Shown here: positions 1-5,232 of the stretch, piece after piece
How positions within the stretch are numbered: position 1 is the stretch's first letter
How the letters are laid out: each line of letters begins with the position of its first letter
Source: Alphaproteobacteria bacterium
GTDB taxonomy: Bacteria; Pseudomonadota; Alphaproteobacteria; Rhodobacterales; Rhodobacteraceae
Assembly (NCBI GenBank): GCA_003694465.1
Contig: RFKM01000137.1
Coordinates: forward strand, 1-5,232
Length of the DNA: 5,232 bases
Reading direction: 5' to 3'
The notes under the pieces: model-generated
Told to the model about the DNA's origin: nothing
Databases searched by the model: none
Seen by the model: only the letters and a program-made list of their open reading frames with translations
Program-made: the position numbers and the translations under genes

Positions 1-1101
1 CAGGAACGGAAGCGCGCACAGGCTCGCGCCGACCGCCCCCTCCGGGCGCTGAACCACCACCCGATCGCCGGGAGCGGTGTCGGAGGCGACGAGACCGAAA
101 CCGATGTTCCGTTCCAGACGCCTTGACCATGTGCAATTGGTCAGGCTCCCGATCTTCTCGCCATCGCGCAGGATGTCGTTCCAGATGTATTCCGGCCCGG
201 CGGGCGCGCTTTCGTCGAGGATCACCCCGAGCTGATGACGCGCCGGCCCCTCGGCGGCGATGCGGCGCAGCGCCGCGATGCCGATGGTGTCGTCGGGCAC
301 GTCGAGATCGACGAATTTGCCCATCCGCACCTCGAAGGGGTTGGTGCGCTCGTCGGTATCGCCGCCGAAGGAGAGAAGCCCGCTTTCGATACGCTCGCAC
401 CAGTTCGGCGCCCCCGGCCCGATGTCGAAGGGTCGGCCCGCCTCGCGGACGATGTTCCAGAGCTCGGTGCCGCGGCGCCCGTCCATCAGGTAGATCTCGA
501 AGCCGCCCTGCTTCGACCAGCCCGAGCGTGCCACGGCAACGGGGATGCCGTTGATCTCGGTGTCGCGGAACCAGAAGTAGCGCAGATCGCGCACCCAGTC
601 GCCGAAGATCGACGCCACCACCTCTTCGGCCAGCGGCCCCTGCACCGCCAGCGGCGAAACGTCAGGCTCGCTCACCTCGACATCCAGCCCCCGTTCGCGG
701 GCAACGGCCGCGGCCCAGAACCAGATGTTGCTGTCGGCGATCGACAGCCAATAGCAATCCTCGGCCCGCTTCAGCAGGATCGGATCGTTGAGCAGCACGC
801 CTTCATGGTTGCAGATCGGAACGTATTTGCCCTGCCCTTCGCGGCATTTGCTCAGGTCGCGCGCGGCAAGGATCTGGGCAAGGCGGCCGGCGTCGGGCCC
901 CTTGATCTGCACCTGCCGTTCGGCGGCGACATCCCACATCGCGACGCCGTTGATGAGGCGCCAGTATTCGGCCTCCGGGTCGCCGAAGGAAGTGGGCAGA
1001 AGCATGTTGTTGTAGGTGGTCATGGCCACCACCCCTTCGGCGCGAATCGCGTCGAAATAGGGCGAGGGGCGCAGGCGGGCGGAGGGCGAGATCGCGAACA
1101 T
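1..1101 (-). CDS. DmdA-like GcvT-family tetrahydrofolate-dependent demethylase (3' end cut by window edge)
   Basis: The frame is open for 367 codons from ATG at 1101-1099 to the left edge. The start is supported by AGGTGA (1110-1105, minus strand), three bases upstream, and by an N-terminus reading MFAISPSARLRPSPYF, the form I recall for DmdA proteins. Recognisable blocks are PTSFGDPEAEYWRLINGV (about 36-53), ERQVQIKGPDA (61-71), GQGKYVPICNHEG (89-101), SPLAVQGP (149-156), SGWSKQGGFEIY (193-204), GGDTDERTNPFEVRMGKFVD (246-265) and an ARHQLGVILD block (287-296) opening the C-terminal barrel. DmdA moves a methyl group from dimethylsulfoniopropionate to tetrahydrofolate in the cytoplasm, giving methylmercaptopropionate and 5-methyl-THF. 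DmdA is about 365-370 residues and the last visible residues are LCALPFL, so the stop probably lies just outside. The GcvT/DmdA family assignment is firm. DMSP as substrate is not, because roseobacters carry several DmdA-like paralogues. The gene faces a LysR regulator. Confidence 0.85.
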   Translation of the reverse strand, partial: MFAISPSARLRPSPYFDAIRAEGVVAMTTYNNMLLPTSFGDPEAEYWRLINGVAMWDVAAERQVQIKGPDAGRLAQILAARDLSKCREGQGKYVPICNHEGVLLNDPILLKRAEDCYWLSIADSNIWFWAAAVARERGLDVEVSEPDVSPLAVQGPLAEEVVASIFGDWVRDLRYFWFRDTEINGIPVAVARSGWSKQGGFEIYLMDGRRGTELWNIVREAGRPFDIGPGAPNWCERIESGLLSFGGDTDERTNPFEVRMGKFVDLDVPDDTIGIAALRRIAAEGPARHQLGVILDESAPAGPEYIWNDILRDGEKIGSLTNCTWSRRLERNIGFGLVASDTAPGDRVVVQRPEGAVGASLCALPFL

Positions 1102-1166
1102 CGGTCACCTGGATCAGGGGTTGTCGGCTCCGGGCGGATGGCCGGGGTTTCGGCGATGATCGGGCC

Positions 1167-1182
1167 GAACGCGCCGCCGTTC
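1167..1182. repeat. Short palindrome GAACG-N6-CGTTC, possible regulator site
   Basis: GAACG (1167-1171) and CGTTC (1178-1182) are perfect reverse complements around a 6-base centre. The element lies 66 bases upstream of the dmdA-like start codon, a plausible place for a regulator to act on that promoter. Arms of five bases can occur by chance in GC-rich DNA, so this is only a candidate. Confidence 0.25.
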
Positions 1183-1197
1183 AAACAACCGATTCCA

Positions 1198-1251
1198 CCG
1201 CTTTGGGGCCACTGAAGTTATGCGTGGTGACGCGGACAGCCCCGAAAGCGG
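1198..1251. repeat. Imperfect inverted repeat in the divergent region
   Basis: CCGCTTTGGGG (1198-1208) and CCCCGAAAGCGG (1240-1251) are reverse complements apart from one extra G in the second arm. They are separated by 31 bases. The pair lies roughly mid-way between the two divergent start codons. It could be two half-sites bound by the LysR protein, which commonly occupies separated sites, or a weak hairpin in a leader transcript. The function is inferred from position only. Confidence 0.3.
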
Positions 1252-1337
1252 CGCCACGGGGCGGGATAAAGGGCGACGAGCGCGCCTTTTCTTGATCTGG
1301 TATAGAACCCGCTCGAATCGCATCGCATGGAAGCGCC

Positions 1338-2267
1338 ATGACCGACCGCCGCCTTCCCCCTCTCACCTGGCTACGGGCCTTCGAGGCCTCGGCCCGGCAT
1401 CTCAGCTTCACCCTCGCCGCGCGCGAGCTGAACCTGACCCAGGCGGCGGTGAGCAAGCAGATCCGGCTGCTCGAGGCGCATCTGGGCGAGCCGCTGTTCG
1501 AGCGAAAGCCGCGAAGCCTCGTGCTGACCAAGGCCGGGGCGGCCTATCTGCCGAAGGTGCGCGACGGTTTCGACCGCCTAGCCAAGGGCACGCGCGAGGT
1601 GTTCGGGGCGCGGCGCGCCGGGGTTCTGACCGTCCGTGCCCCGGCGAGCTATGCCGTCAACTGGATCGCCCCGCGCCTTGCCGGGTTTCTCGACCGCTAC
1701 CCGGACATTCCCGTCCGGCTGGTCTCCAGCGTCTGGTGCGATGCCTTCGATGCCGAGCGCTACGATCTCGACATCCAGTATGGCACCGGGCGCTGGGCCG
1801 GCCTGCGCGCCGACCGGCTGACATGGGAGACCATCACCCCGGTCTGCGCGCCGTGGCTCGTCGAGGGCGAGCGCCCGCTACGCACCCCGGACGACCTTGC
1901 CCATGAGCGCCTGCTGCATGTGCTGGGCTACGAAGACGGCTGGGCGCGCTGGCTGTCGGAAGCAGGGGCCGAGGGCGTGCACCCCGGCCATGGCATCCAG
2001 TTCGACACCTCGCTCATGGCCTTCGAATTCGCTGCCCGCGGCGGCGGGGTGACGCTGGCGCGCTCCTCGATTCTCGAGGCCGAGCTGGCGCGGGGGCGGC
2101 TGGTGCGGCCCTTCGAGCTCGAAGTGGCGGTCGACGAGGCGTTCTATCTCATCGCGCCCGAGGGGCGGGTCTTGCCCGCCGATGCGGAAACCTTCCGCGC
2201 CTGGCTGCTCGAAGAGGCCGGGCGCGATCCGCTGAACCTGCGCAACCGGGCCGCGCACGGGGCTTGA
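1338..2267 (+). CDS. LysR-family transcriptional regulator, GcvA-like
   Basis: This 309-residue protein has the usual LysR length. The winged helix-turn-helix occupies about residues 6-65: PPLTWLRAFEASARHLSFT, then AARELNLTQAAVSKQIRLLE (28-47, spanning the recognition helix) and LFERKPRSLVLTKAG (53-67). The opening PPLTWLRAFEA and the TQAAVSKQIRLLE helix are typical of the GcvA-like subgroup, which in Proteobacteria controls glycine cleavage and many unrelated operons. The rest (about 90-300) is the periplasmic-binding-protein-like effector domain. ATG 1338 is chosen because it gives the standard N-terminus and has GGAAG (1329-1333) four bases upstream. An ATG at 1327 is out of frame. The gene is divergent from the dmdA-like gene, so it probably controls that gene and itself. 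Its effector is unknown. It converges on the TetR gene with a 26-base gap. Confidence 0.93.
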   Translation: MTDRRLPPLTWLRAFEASARHLSFTLAARELNLTQAAVSKQIRLLEAHLGEPLFERKPRSLVLTKAGAAYLPKVRDGFDRLAKGTREVFGARRAGVLTVRAPASYAVNWIAPRLAGFLDRYPDIPVRLVSSVWCDAFDAERYDLDIQYGTGRWAGLRADRLTWETITPVCAPWLVEGERPLRTPDDLAHERLLHVLGYEDGWARWLSEAGAEGVHPGHGIQFDTSLMAFEFAARGGGVTLARSSILEAELARGRLVRPFELEVAVDEAFYLIAPEGRVLPADAETFRAWLLEEAGRDPLNLRNRAAHGA

Positions 2268-2278
2268 ACGGCATCGAG

Positions 2279-2293
2279 CGGGGCGCGTGCCCG
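2279..2293. other. Small GC hairpin in the convergent gap
   Basis: The 26-base gap between the two convergent stop codons contains GGGC-GCGT-GCCC (2281-2292), which can fold into a 4-bp hairpin. There is no T-run on either side, so it does not qualify as an intrinsic terminator. It may slow transcription or be incidental in GC-rich DNA. Confidence 0.2.
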
Positions 2294-2917
2294 TCAGCGC
2301 GCCGGGGCGTTGCGGGCCAGAAAGCGCGCCATTTCGGCCTCGGACGGGGTCTGCCCGGTGAAAACCCGCACATAGGCCGGCACCCGCGCGGCGCGCACCT
2401 CCCAGGGCTCGGTCACCCGCATCGAGATGTAACCGATCTGGGTATAGAGCACCGTGAGGGCCCGCACCTCGGCCTCGTCGGGGGCAAAGCCGAAACGCGC
2501 AAAAAGGCCGGTCACCGCCCGCCGCCGCACCGCGTCGGCCGCGTCGAGGCGCGCCTGCAGCGCCGGATCGTTGCGCGCCCAGTTGCGAATCGCGAGGTCA
2601 AGGCGCGAGTCGAACAGCGCCGGATCGACCCAGCAATCGAAGAGGTTGAGCATCGCCTCCGAGACGGTTTCGGCGAAGGCTTCGCAGCGGGCCACGAGGT
2701 TGCCGGTGTTCTTCTCTTCCCAGCGCTGGACCATGGCCTCGAGCAGGGCGTCGCGGTCGCGGAAATGCCAGTAAAATCCGGTGCGTGTGAGGCCCAGACG
2801 GCGTGCCAGAGCCGTCACCGTCACCGCCTCGACCCCGCCTTCGGCGAGCAGCCCGAGGGCGCCGTCGAGCCAGAGCTCGCCCTGTGCGCGCTGGCGTGGC
2901 GCCTCAGACTTGTCCAT
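2294..2917 (-). CDS. TetR/AcrR-family transcriptional regulator
   Basis: This 207-residue protein has the typical TetR length. The N-terminal helix-turn-helix lies at about residues 14-62: LDGALGLLAEGGVEAVTVTA, then LARRLGLTRTGFYWHFRDRD, where the LGLTRTGFYWHF stretch is the family's recognition helix and its exit (usually GxFYxHF). The remaining alpha-helical domain is poorly conserved, as usual, and would bind an unknown small ligand. ATG at 2917-2915 is preceded by GGAGGG (2928-2923, minus strand) with five-base spacing, so the start is well supported. The gene is divergent from the MttB-family gene across 83 bases containing two tandem palindromes, the classic layout of a TetR repressor controlling itself and the neighbouring operon. 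The natural inducer may be the operon's substrate or a breakdown product, which is an inference. Confidence 0.94.
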   Translation of the reverse strand: MDKSEAPRQRAQGELWLDGALGLLAEGGVEAVTVTALARRLGLTRTGFYWHFRDRDALLEAMVQRWEEKNTGNLVARCEAFAETVSEAMLNLFDCWVDPALFDSRLDLAIRNWARNDPALQARLDAADAVRRRAVTGLFARFGFAPDEAEVRALTVLYTQIGYISMRVTEPWEVRAARVPAYVRVFTGQTPSEAEMARFLARNAPAR

Positions 2918-2935
2918 CGCGGCCCTCCAGAGTTC

Positions 2936-2972
2936 TTGACAGGTGTGTCAATTAACCTGACACCTGTGTCAA
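2936..2972. promoter_or_regulatory. Tandem palindromic operator, probable TetR binding site
   Basis: Two copies of the same dyad lie between the TetR and MttB-family genes. Copy 1 is TTGACA-GGTG-TGTCAA (2936-2951), a perfect 6-bp inverted repeat with a 4-base centre. Copy 2 is TGACA-CCTG-TGTCA (2958-2971), with 5-bp arms and the same centre length; A2972 extends the right arm to TGTCAA, but the left arm has C2957 in place of T. The centres (2943.5 and 2964.5) are 21 bp apart, about two turns of the helix, so two bound dimers would sit on the same face. The arm TTGACA equals the -35 consensus, so binding could block RNA polymerase. I see no good -10 hexamer at 16-18 bases on either strand, so the promoter itself is not resolved. 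Confidence 0.8.
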
Positions 2973-2985
2973 GTGCATCAGATCC

Positions 2986-2993
2986 GGGGAGGG
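2986..2993 (+). promoter_or_regulatory. Ribosome binding site that fixes the MttB-family start
   Basis: GGGGAGGG contains GGAGG (2988-2992), eight bases before ATG 3001. A competing ATG at 2996 lies only three bases from GGAGG and opens a six-codon frame ending at 3016. The spacing and the long open frame both favour 3001. Confidence 0.7.
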
Positions 2994-3000
2994 CCATGCG

Positions 3001-4569
3001 ATGTCTCGGGTGTTGAGCGGCCGCAGTCGCGGCGGGCGGCGGTCGGAACGGGAGGCGCGCCGCGCCACGGGGCCGGGGCAGAACCCGCATCTCGAGGCGC
3101 CCTTCATCCGCCGCGCCATTCCGACCTACGACATCCTCGACGAGGAAAGCCTGGCGCGCATCGAGGCCACGGCCGAGCGGATCATGGCCGAGATCGGCAT
3201 CGAACTGCGCGACGACAGCGAAACCGTGCGCCTGTTTCGCACCGCCGGTGCCGCGGTGACCGACCTCGGCGCCGGCCGCTGGCGTCTGCGTTTCGAGCCC
3301 GGAATGATCCGCGAGATCCTGAAGACCGCGCCCCGCGTCTTTACCCAGCATGCCCGCAACCCGGCGCGTTCGGTCGAGATAGGGGGCGATGCGGTGGTCT
3401 TCGCGCCGGCCTACGGCTCACCCTTCGTGATGGACCTCGACCGCGGCCGCCGCTACGGCACGATCGAGGACTTTCGCAATTTCATCAAGCTCGGGCAGTC
3501 GTCTGCGTGGCTGCACCATTCCGGCGGCACCATCTGCGAGCCGACCGACATCGCGGTGAACAAGCGCCACCTCGACATGGTCTATTCCCACATCCGCTAT
3601 TCCGACCGCGCTTTTCTCGGCTCGGTCACCCACCCCGACCGCGCCGCCGACAGCATCGAGATGGCGCGGATCGTCTTCGGCGCGGATTTCGTGGAAGACA
3701 ACTGCGTCATCATGGGCAATTTCAACACCACCTCGCCGCTGGTGATCGACGGCATCACCGCCCGCGGCATCCGCACCTATGCCGAGGCGGGGCAGGGCTC
3801 GATCCACCTGCCGTTCCTGCTGGGCGGCGCCGTCTCGCCGCTGACCATCGCCGGCTCGGTCGCCCAGTGCCTTGCCGAAAGCATGGTCTCCTGCGCCATT
3901 GCCCAGCTCGCCCGCCCCGGCGCGCCGGTGGTGCTGGCCAGTTTCATCAGCTCGATGGCGCTGCGCTCGGGCTCGCCGACCTTCGGCACCGCCGAGCCCG
4001 CCCTCGGCAGCCTCGCCTTCGGGCAGCTGGCCCGCCGGCTCGGGCTGCCGCTGCGCTGCGCCGGCAATTTCACCACATCGAAACTTCCCGACGCCCAGGC
4101 GATGCAGCAGGCGATGATGTCGATGCTCTCGGCGATCCACAGCGGCGCGAACTACCTGTTGCATTCGGCCGGATTCCTCGATGGCCTCCTGTCGATGTCC
4201 TACGAGAAATTCGTGCTCGATTGCGATGTCTGCGGCGCGCTGCATGCCTATCTCAAGGGCATCGAGGTGAACGACGATACCCTCGCCTTCGACGCTCTGG
4301 CCGAGAACGGCCCGGGCCAGCACCTGTTTTCCGCCGCGCACACGATGAAACATTACCAGAGCGCCTATTACGACAGCGCCCTCGATGACAACCGCCCCTG
4401 GGAAACCTGGAGCGAGGATGGCGAAACCGACATGGCCCGCCGCGCCAATGCCCGCTGGAAGAAGCTTCTGGCCGACTACGAAGCGCCGCCGCTCGACCCT
4501 GCCATCGACGCCGAGCTGCGCGAATTCATCGCCCGCAGGAAGGCCTCCATGCCTGACCTGTGGCACTGA
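3001..4569 (+). CDS. MttB-family (COG5598) corrinoid-dependent methyltransferase, non-pyrrolysine type
   Basis: This is a 522-residue protein of the trimethylamine methyltransferase MttB superfamily. It has an arginine-rich N-terminal tail (RGRRSEREARR-like, residues 8-21), as I recall for alphaproteobacterial members. The body contains LARIEATAERIMAEIGIE (51-68), a stretch around FAPAYGSPFVMDLDRGRRYGT (134-154), GSVTHPDRA (207-215), MGNFNTTSPLVID (238-250), GSPTFGTAEPALGSLAFGQLA (324-344) and NFTTSKLPDAQA (356-367). Archaeal MttB reads an in-frame TAG as pyrrolysine. Here no stop interrupts the frame, so this belongs to the non-pyrrolysine branch, whose characterised members (MtgB, MtpB, MtcB and others) demethylate betaines such as glycine betaine, proline betaine and carnitine onto a corrinoid protein. 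The substrate here is unknown and no corrinoid protein lies in the window. It is the first gene of an operon: the flavoprotein start follows its stop by 11 bases. The TetR operator upstream suggests substrate-inducible control. Confidence 0.9.
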   Translation: MSRVLSGRSRGGRRSEREARRATGPGQNPHLEAPFIRRAIPTYDILDEESLARIEATAERIMAEIGIELRDDSETVRLFRTAGAAVTDLGAGRWRLRFEPGMIREILKTAPRVFTQHARNPARSVEIGGDAVVFAPAYGSPFVMDLDRGRRYGTIEDFRNFIKLGQSSAWLHHSGGTICEPTDIAVNKRHLDMVYSHIRYSDRAFLGSVTHPDRAADSIEMARIVFGADFVEDNCVIMGNFNTTSPLVIDGITARGIRTYAEAGQGSIHLPFLLGGAVSPLTIAGSVAQCLAESMVSCAIAQLARPGAPVVLASFISSMALRSGSPTFGTAEPALGSLAFGQLARRLGLPLRCAGNFTTSKLPDAQAMQQAMMSMLSAIHSGANYLLHSAGFLDGLLSMSYEKFVLDCDVCGALHAYLKGIEVNDDTLAFDALAENGPGQHLFSAAHTMKHYQSAYYDSALDDNRPWETWSEDGETDMARRANARWKKLLADYEAPPLDPAIDAELREFIARRKASMPDLWH

Positions 4570-4575
4570 AGGAGG
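4569..4575 (+). promoter_or_regulatory. Ribosome binding site overlapping the upstream stop codon
   Basis: AAGGAGG shares its first A with the TGA stop of the MttB-family gene (4567-4569) and lies five bases before ATG 4581. It is a near-consensus site. The overlap indicates that the two genes are cotranscribed and probably translationally coupled. Confidence 0.8.
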
Positions 4576-4580
4576 CCCCG

Positions 4581-5232
4581 ATGACGCAAGATCCGCTGCT
4601 CACCCCCTTCCATATCCGGCATCTGACCCTGCGCAACCGGATCATGACCACCGCGCACGAGCCGGCCTATGCCGAAGACGGCCTGCCGAAAGACCGCTAC
4701 CGCGCCTACCACGAAGAGCGCGCCCGGGCCGGCATTGCGCTGGCGATGACGGCGGGCTCGGCCTCGGTCAGCCGCGACAGTCCGCCGGCGTTCAACAACA
4801 TCCTCGCCTACAAGGACGAGGTGGTGCCCTGGGTGCGCCGCCTCACCGACGCGCTGCACGAACACGGCTGCGCGGCGATGATCCAGCTGACCCACCTCGG
4901 CCGGCGCACCGGCTGGAACAAGGGCGACTGGCTGCCCTCGGTCTCGTCCTCGCGCCACCGCGAACCGGCGCACCGCGCCTTTCCCAAGCTTGCCGAAGAC
5001 TGGGACATCGAGCGCATCATCTCCGATTTCGCCGATGCCGCCGAACGGATGAAGGCCGGCGGCATGGACGGGGTCGAGCTCGAGATCTACGGCCACCTGC
5101 TCGACCAGTTCTGGTCGCCCCTCACCAACGATCTCGACGGCCCCTTCGGCGGCGACAGCTTCGAAACCCGCCTCGCCCTGCCCTTCGCAGTGATCGACGC
5201 GGTGCGGCGGCGGGTGGGCGAGGATTTCGTTC
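4581..5232 (+). CDS. Old Yellow Enzyme / TMADH-type flavin oxidoreductase, StcD-like (3' end cut by window edge)
   Basis: The first 217 residues are visible. They form the start of the FMN-binding TIM barrel of the NADH:flavin oxidoreductase family: PFHIRHLTLRNRI (9-21), AGIALAMTAGSASVSRDSPP (50-69), MIQLTHLGRR (100-109), ISDFADAAERMKAGGMDGVE (147-166), then YGHLLDQFWSPLTN (170-183) with FGG and TRL following. From memory, the closest resemblance is to the probable N-methylproline demethylase StcD of Sinorhizobium meliloti, a protein of about 680 residues with a C-terminal FeS and FAD/NAD region. If so, roughly two thirds lies outside the window. Such enzymes oxidatively remove N-methyl groups from secondary or tertiary amines. 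The usual family motif VEIHGAHGYL reads VELEIYGHLL, so the substrate-binding His pair is replaced. It is cotranscribed with the MttB-family gene. The family call is firm and the substrate is inferred. Confidence 0.9.
   Translation, partial: MTQDPLLTPFHIRHLTLRNRIMTTAHEPAYAEDGLPKDRYRAYHEERARAGIALAMTAGSASVSRDSPPAFNNILAYKDEVVPWVRRLTDALHEHGCAAMIQLTHLGRRTGWNKGDWLPSVSSSRHREPAHRAFPKLAEDWDIERIISDFADAAERMKAGGMDGVELEIYGHLLDQFWSPLTNDLDGPFGGDSFETRLALPFAVIDAVRRRVGEDFV

Larger units (their letters stand above)
1102..1337. promoter_or_regulatory. Divergent intergenic region between dmdA-like gene and LysR gene
   Basis: These 236 non-coding bases separate two divergent genes, the usual arrangement for a LysR regulator and its target, so the promoters and the LysR site are expected here. 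The region holds a short palindrome (1167-1182) and a longer imperfect inverted repeat (1198-1208 with 1240-1251). It is visibly less GC-rich near 1181-1195, 1211-1222 and 1290-1310. I could not find a convincing -35/-10 pair on either strand. TATAGA near 1311 could be a -10 for the LysR gene but has no good -35 partner. No riboswitch or terminator is apparent. Confidence 0.55.

Noticed and set aside
235..1215. 326-codon open frame on the plus strand opposite the dmdA-like gene
   Set aside because: The minus-strand frame encodes a recognisable DmdA/GcvT protein. This translation matches no family, has low-complexity composition and is a product of GC-rich codon bias.
2281..2292. Bidirectional intrinsic terminator between the LysR and TetR genes
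   Set aside because: The stem is only 4 bp and there is no T-run on either strand.
2936..2964. Sigma-70 promoter starting at TTGACA 2936 on the plus strand
   Set aside because: The -35 is perfect, but bases 16-18 positions downstream read GACACC-like, not a -10. The hexamer is better explained as an operator arm, though it may serve both roles.
2264..3016. 250-codon plus-strand frame covering the TetR gene
   Set aside because: It lies antisense to a clear TetR protein and across the palindromic operator, and its translation resembles no family.
2996..3016. Six-codon frame (ATG to TGA) overlapping the MttB-family start, considered as a leader peptide
   Set aside because: Its ATG is only three bases from the GGAGG core, too close for efficient initiation, and the peptide has no attenuation-like codon run.
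3001..3066. Twin-arginine signal peptide in the MttB-family N-terminus
   Set aside because: RR pairs occur at residues 13-14 and 20-21, but no hydrophobic segment follows. The family is cytoplasmic and such basic tails appear in its relatives.
3418..4566. 382-codon minus-strand frame inside the MttB-family gene
   Set aside because: It is the antisense shadow of a well-conserved gene. Its G/V/H/E-rich translation is typical of reverse-frame GC-rich DNA.

Overview
The window is very GC-rich, with strong G/C preference at third codon positions and tightly packed genes. The protein families suggest an alphaproteobacterium, most likely of the Rhodobacterales/Roseobacter type. This is inferred from remembered family resemblance, not from a database search. 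No RNA genes, insertion sequences, CRISPR arrays or phage genes are visible.

Layout. (1) Positions 1-1101, minus strand: a nearly complete GcvT-superfamily protein that closely resembles DMSP demethylase (DmdA), running off the left edge. (2) Positions 1102-1337: a 236-base divergent intergenic region with inverted repeats. (3) Positions 1338-2267, plus strand: a GcvA-like LysR regulator facing away from the dmdA-like gene. (4) Positions 2294-2917, minus strand: a TetR regulator convergent with the LysR gene. (5) Positions 2918-3000: a short divergent region holding two tandem copies of a TGACA-N4-TGTCA palindrome, the probable TetR operator. (6) Positions 3001-4569, plus strand: an MttB-family (COG5598) corrinoid-type methyltransferase of 522 residues without pyrrolysine. 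(7) From 4581 to the right edge, plus strand: the N-terminal third of an Old Yellow Enzyme/trimethylamine-dehydrogenase-type flavoprotein resembling the probable N-methylproline demethylase StcD of Sinorhizobium.

How they may work together. There are two mirror-image regulator/enzyme pairs, a LysR with the DmdA-like enzyme and a TetR with the MttB-like enzyme plus flavoprotein. All three enzymes belong to families that remove methyl groups from methylated nitrogen or sulfur compounds. The unifying inference is a one-carbon module: an onium compound such as proline betaine, another betaine or DMSP would be demethylated stepwise, with methyl groups passed to tetrahydrofolate or oxidised. The exact substrate cannot be read from the sequence. 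The corrinoid partner expected for an MttB-family enzyme is not in the window.
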